Shown: positions 62,932 to 64,000 of the stretch, in pieces
Numbering within the stretch: the first letter of the stretch is position 1
How the letters are laid out: each line of letters opens with the position of its first letter
Assembly (NCBI RefSeq): GCF_023015965.1
Contig: NZ_JALKAN010000001.1
Span: 744,001-808,000 of the forward strand
DNA length: 64,000 nt
From: Allomuricauda sp. F6463D
GTDB taxonomy: Bacteria > Bacteroidota > Bacteroidia > Flavobacteriales > Flavobacteriaceae
Direction of reading: 5' to 3'
Notes under the pieces: model-generated
What the model was told of the DNA's origin: nothing
Database searches by the model: none
The model's input: only the letters and a program-made list of their open reading frames with translations
Translations under genes and position numbers: made by a program

Positions 62932-63658
62932 TTAATACAACTTTTTCGGGTTCGTAAATACCCACTTCACCTTCAATCTTATGGAGTTCGTATTCTGCTT
63001 TAGATATGTTCTCAAACTGTATTTTATCTCCCACTTTCACAAAACAAGGGTCTTTTTTAGTTGGGTCGAACAAGTCAACAGGACAATTCCCTATAATGTT
63101 CCATCCTCCAGGTGATTCTTGGGGATAAATTCCTGTTTGTTTGCCTGCCAATCCTACTGAACCCTTCTGTACTTTCAATCTCGGTTCAGCTCTACGGGGA
63201 ATTTCCAAAGATGACGGAAGCCCGCCCAAATACATAAATCCGGGCAAAAACCCGATACCATAGACCACATATTGATGGGAAGTATGCTGACCAATCAATT
63301 CTTCTATCGAGAGACCCAGTGTTTTGGCCGCCTCTTCGATATCCATTCCAAACTCAAGGTCATAGCAAACGGGTAAGGTCCATAAATGCTGAATTCGCTC
63401 TGTTTTAGATTTGGCCTGTTTATCGTGACAGTCTAGAATTATGTTTTTGGTCTTTTCAAAATCAATATGGTCTTTGTTATAGACCATGGTCAAGGAGTTA
63501 TATGCAACTGACATTTCCCAGCCGGGAATTTTCAGCCCTTTAAAAGCATCCATAAAATCGAGGATGTCCGCCAAAATGGATTCACTTACCTTATTGGGCC
63601 ATTCTACTAAAACAGCTCGTTCTCCAAAGGGTTTGATGCTGATGGGGTAACTTTTCAT
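62924..63658 (-). CDS. pxpB: 5-oxoprolinase subunit B (KipI-like)
   Basis: The AHS1/KipI-type subunit that pairs with PxpC. I chose the ATG at 63658 (MKSYPISIKPFGERAVLVEW); a longer frame to 63745 is in-frame but lies inside pxpA and adds unlikely residues. It has CYDLEFGMDIEEAAKTLGLS, the conserved GIGFLPGFMYLGGLP and VGLAGKQTGIYPQESPGGWN blocks. 244 residues. It overlaps pxpA by four bases (ATGA) and pxpC by eight, so the three genes form one translationally coupled unit. Confidence 0.92.
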   Translation of the reverse strand: MKSYPISIKPFGERAVLVEWPNKVSESILADILDFMDAFKGLKIPGWEMSVAYNSLTMVYNKDHIDFEKTKNIILDCHDKQAKSKTERIQHLWTLPVCYDLEFGMDIEEAAKTLGLSIEELIGQHTSHQYVVYGIGFLPGFMYLGGLPSSLEIPRRAEPRLKVQKGSVGLAGKQTGIYPQESPGGWNIIGNCPVDLFDPTKKDPCFVKVGDKIQFENISKAEYELHKIEGEVGIYEPEKVVLNA

Positions 63659-64000
63659 TTTTGTATTTGCACCTGGTTCTTGGCTAATTCTGCTGAAAGA
63701 TACATCAATATTTTTAAGGCTGAAACCGTATCGCCGTGTATACAAAGTGTATTTGCATATATTTTCATGGATTCGTTATTTATCGAAATCACCTCATTTT
63801 TTTTTATGATGGGTAAAATATGCTGTAACACTTTTTCGGGTTTTTCAATAACGGCATTATCTTTTTTCCTGGAGACCAGTGTAAGATCAGAATGATAATT
63901 TCTGTCTGCAAAGGCCTCATACCAAACCCTGAATCCACGTTCGTTAGCCATCTTTGCGATCACCGAACCAAAAGGAACATAGAGTATGGCATCATTCCTA
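63655..64000 (-). CDS. pxpA: 5-oxoprolinase subunit A (LamB/YcsF family), 5' end beyond window
   Basis: C-terminal part, about 114 residues, of the LamB/YcsF-type subunit. The frame is open to the window end and reads RNDAILYVPFGSVIAKMANE, then GFRVWYEAFADRNYHSDLTL, with the conserved EAFADR motif. Near the end it has TLCIHGDTVSALKIL, the family's CIHGD motif. The full protein is about 250 residues. Its stop overlaps the pxpB start by four bases. Confidence 0.9.
   Translation of the reverse strand, partial: RNDAILYVPFGSVIAKMANERGFRVWYEAFADRNYHSDLTLVSRKKDNAVIEKPEKVLQHILPIIKKNEVISINNESMKIYANTLCIHGDTVSALKILMYLSAELAKNQVQIQK

Noticed and set aside
63659-63745. Longer start for pxpB
   Set aside because: It lies in pxpA coding sequence and adds residues unlike the family; the ATGA overlap at 63655-63658 is the normal coupled start.
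1-64000. CRISPR arrays, tRNA and rRNA genes
   Set aside because: No regularly spaced repeats of CRISPR length and no tRNA or rRNA features were recognised in the gaps between genes by eye; a covariance-model scan was not possible.

Overview
The window looks like a chromosomal segment of a marine-type member of the Flavobacteriaceae (Bacteroidota). Supporting signs are the moderately AT-rich sequence, promoters of the TTG-N17-23-TAnnTTTG type, few Shine-Dalgarno sequences, frequent TTG starts, fused E1 alpha/beta oxo-acid dehydrogenase, DUF4369-thioredoxin lipoproteins, OmpA-type lipoproteins with coiled coils, and small hairpin repeats resembling those common in this family. I name no species. 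I recognise no phage, insertion sequence, CRISPR array, rRNA or tRNA gene.

Layout. 1-13 kb: housekeeping and envelope genes (aroC, a LpxH-type phosphoesterase, a GlcD/GlcF-type oxidase fusion, thioredoxin lipoprotein, rhomboid protease, LpxL-type acyltransferase, glmM, ACP phosphodiesterase, ggt, an ATP-grasp enzyme). 13-22 kb: a nucleic-acid maintenance cluster. It holds an XRE-S24 repressor divergent from a radical SAM/DUF4130 pair with four repeated operators between them, a TcmP/three-Cys pair, a frameshifted conserved gene, uvrA and a LOG-family gene. 22-48 kb: a mixed region with a peptidase-like barrel protein lacking its zinc motif, branched-chain oxo-acid dehydrogenase E1, holA, a small HsdR_N nuclease, a glycosyltransferase, two related OmpA-type proteins, an Sua5-family enzyme, a membrane hydrolase, a UvrD helicase, an M20 amidohydrolase, a GltB-like FMN protein, a patatin, an M1 aminopeptidase and recG.

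48-62 kb is the branched-chain amino acid region: leuC-leuD-leuA-leuB on the plus strand faces gapN and then ilvD-ilvB-ilvN-ilvC-ilvA on the minus strand. The ilv operon is preceded by an apparent transcription attenuator: an 18-residue leader peptide with five Ile and four Val codons, an antiterminator arm that begins at its stop codon, and a 14-bp perfect terminator hairpin. Upstream, 62-64 kb holds the pxpA-pxpB-pxpC 5-oxoprolinase operon, with pxpA running off the window.

The parts most worth following up are the S24-controlled radical SAM module with its symmetric operator array, the adjoining TcmP/three-Cys pair, and the ilv attenuator. The first two belong to families whose biochemical function I do not know to be established. 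All of this is read by eye: no database search, folding calculation or composition count was run.
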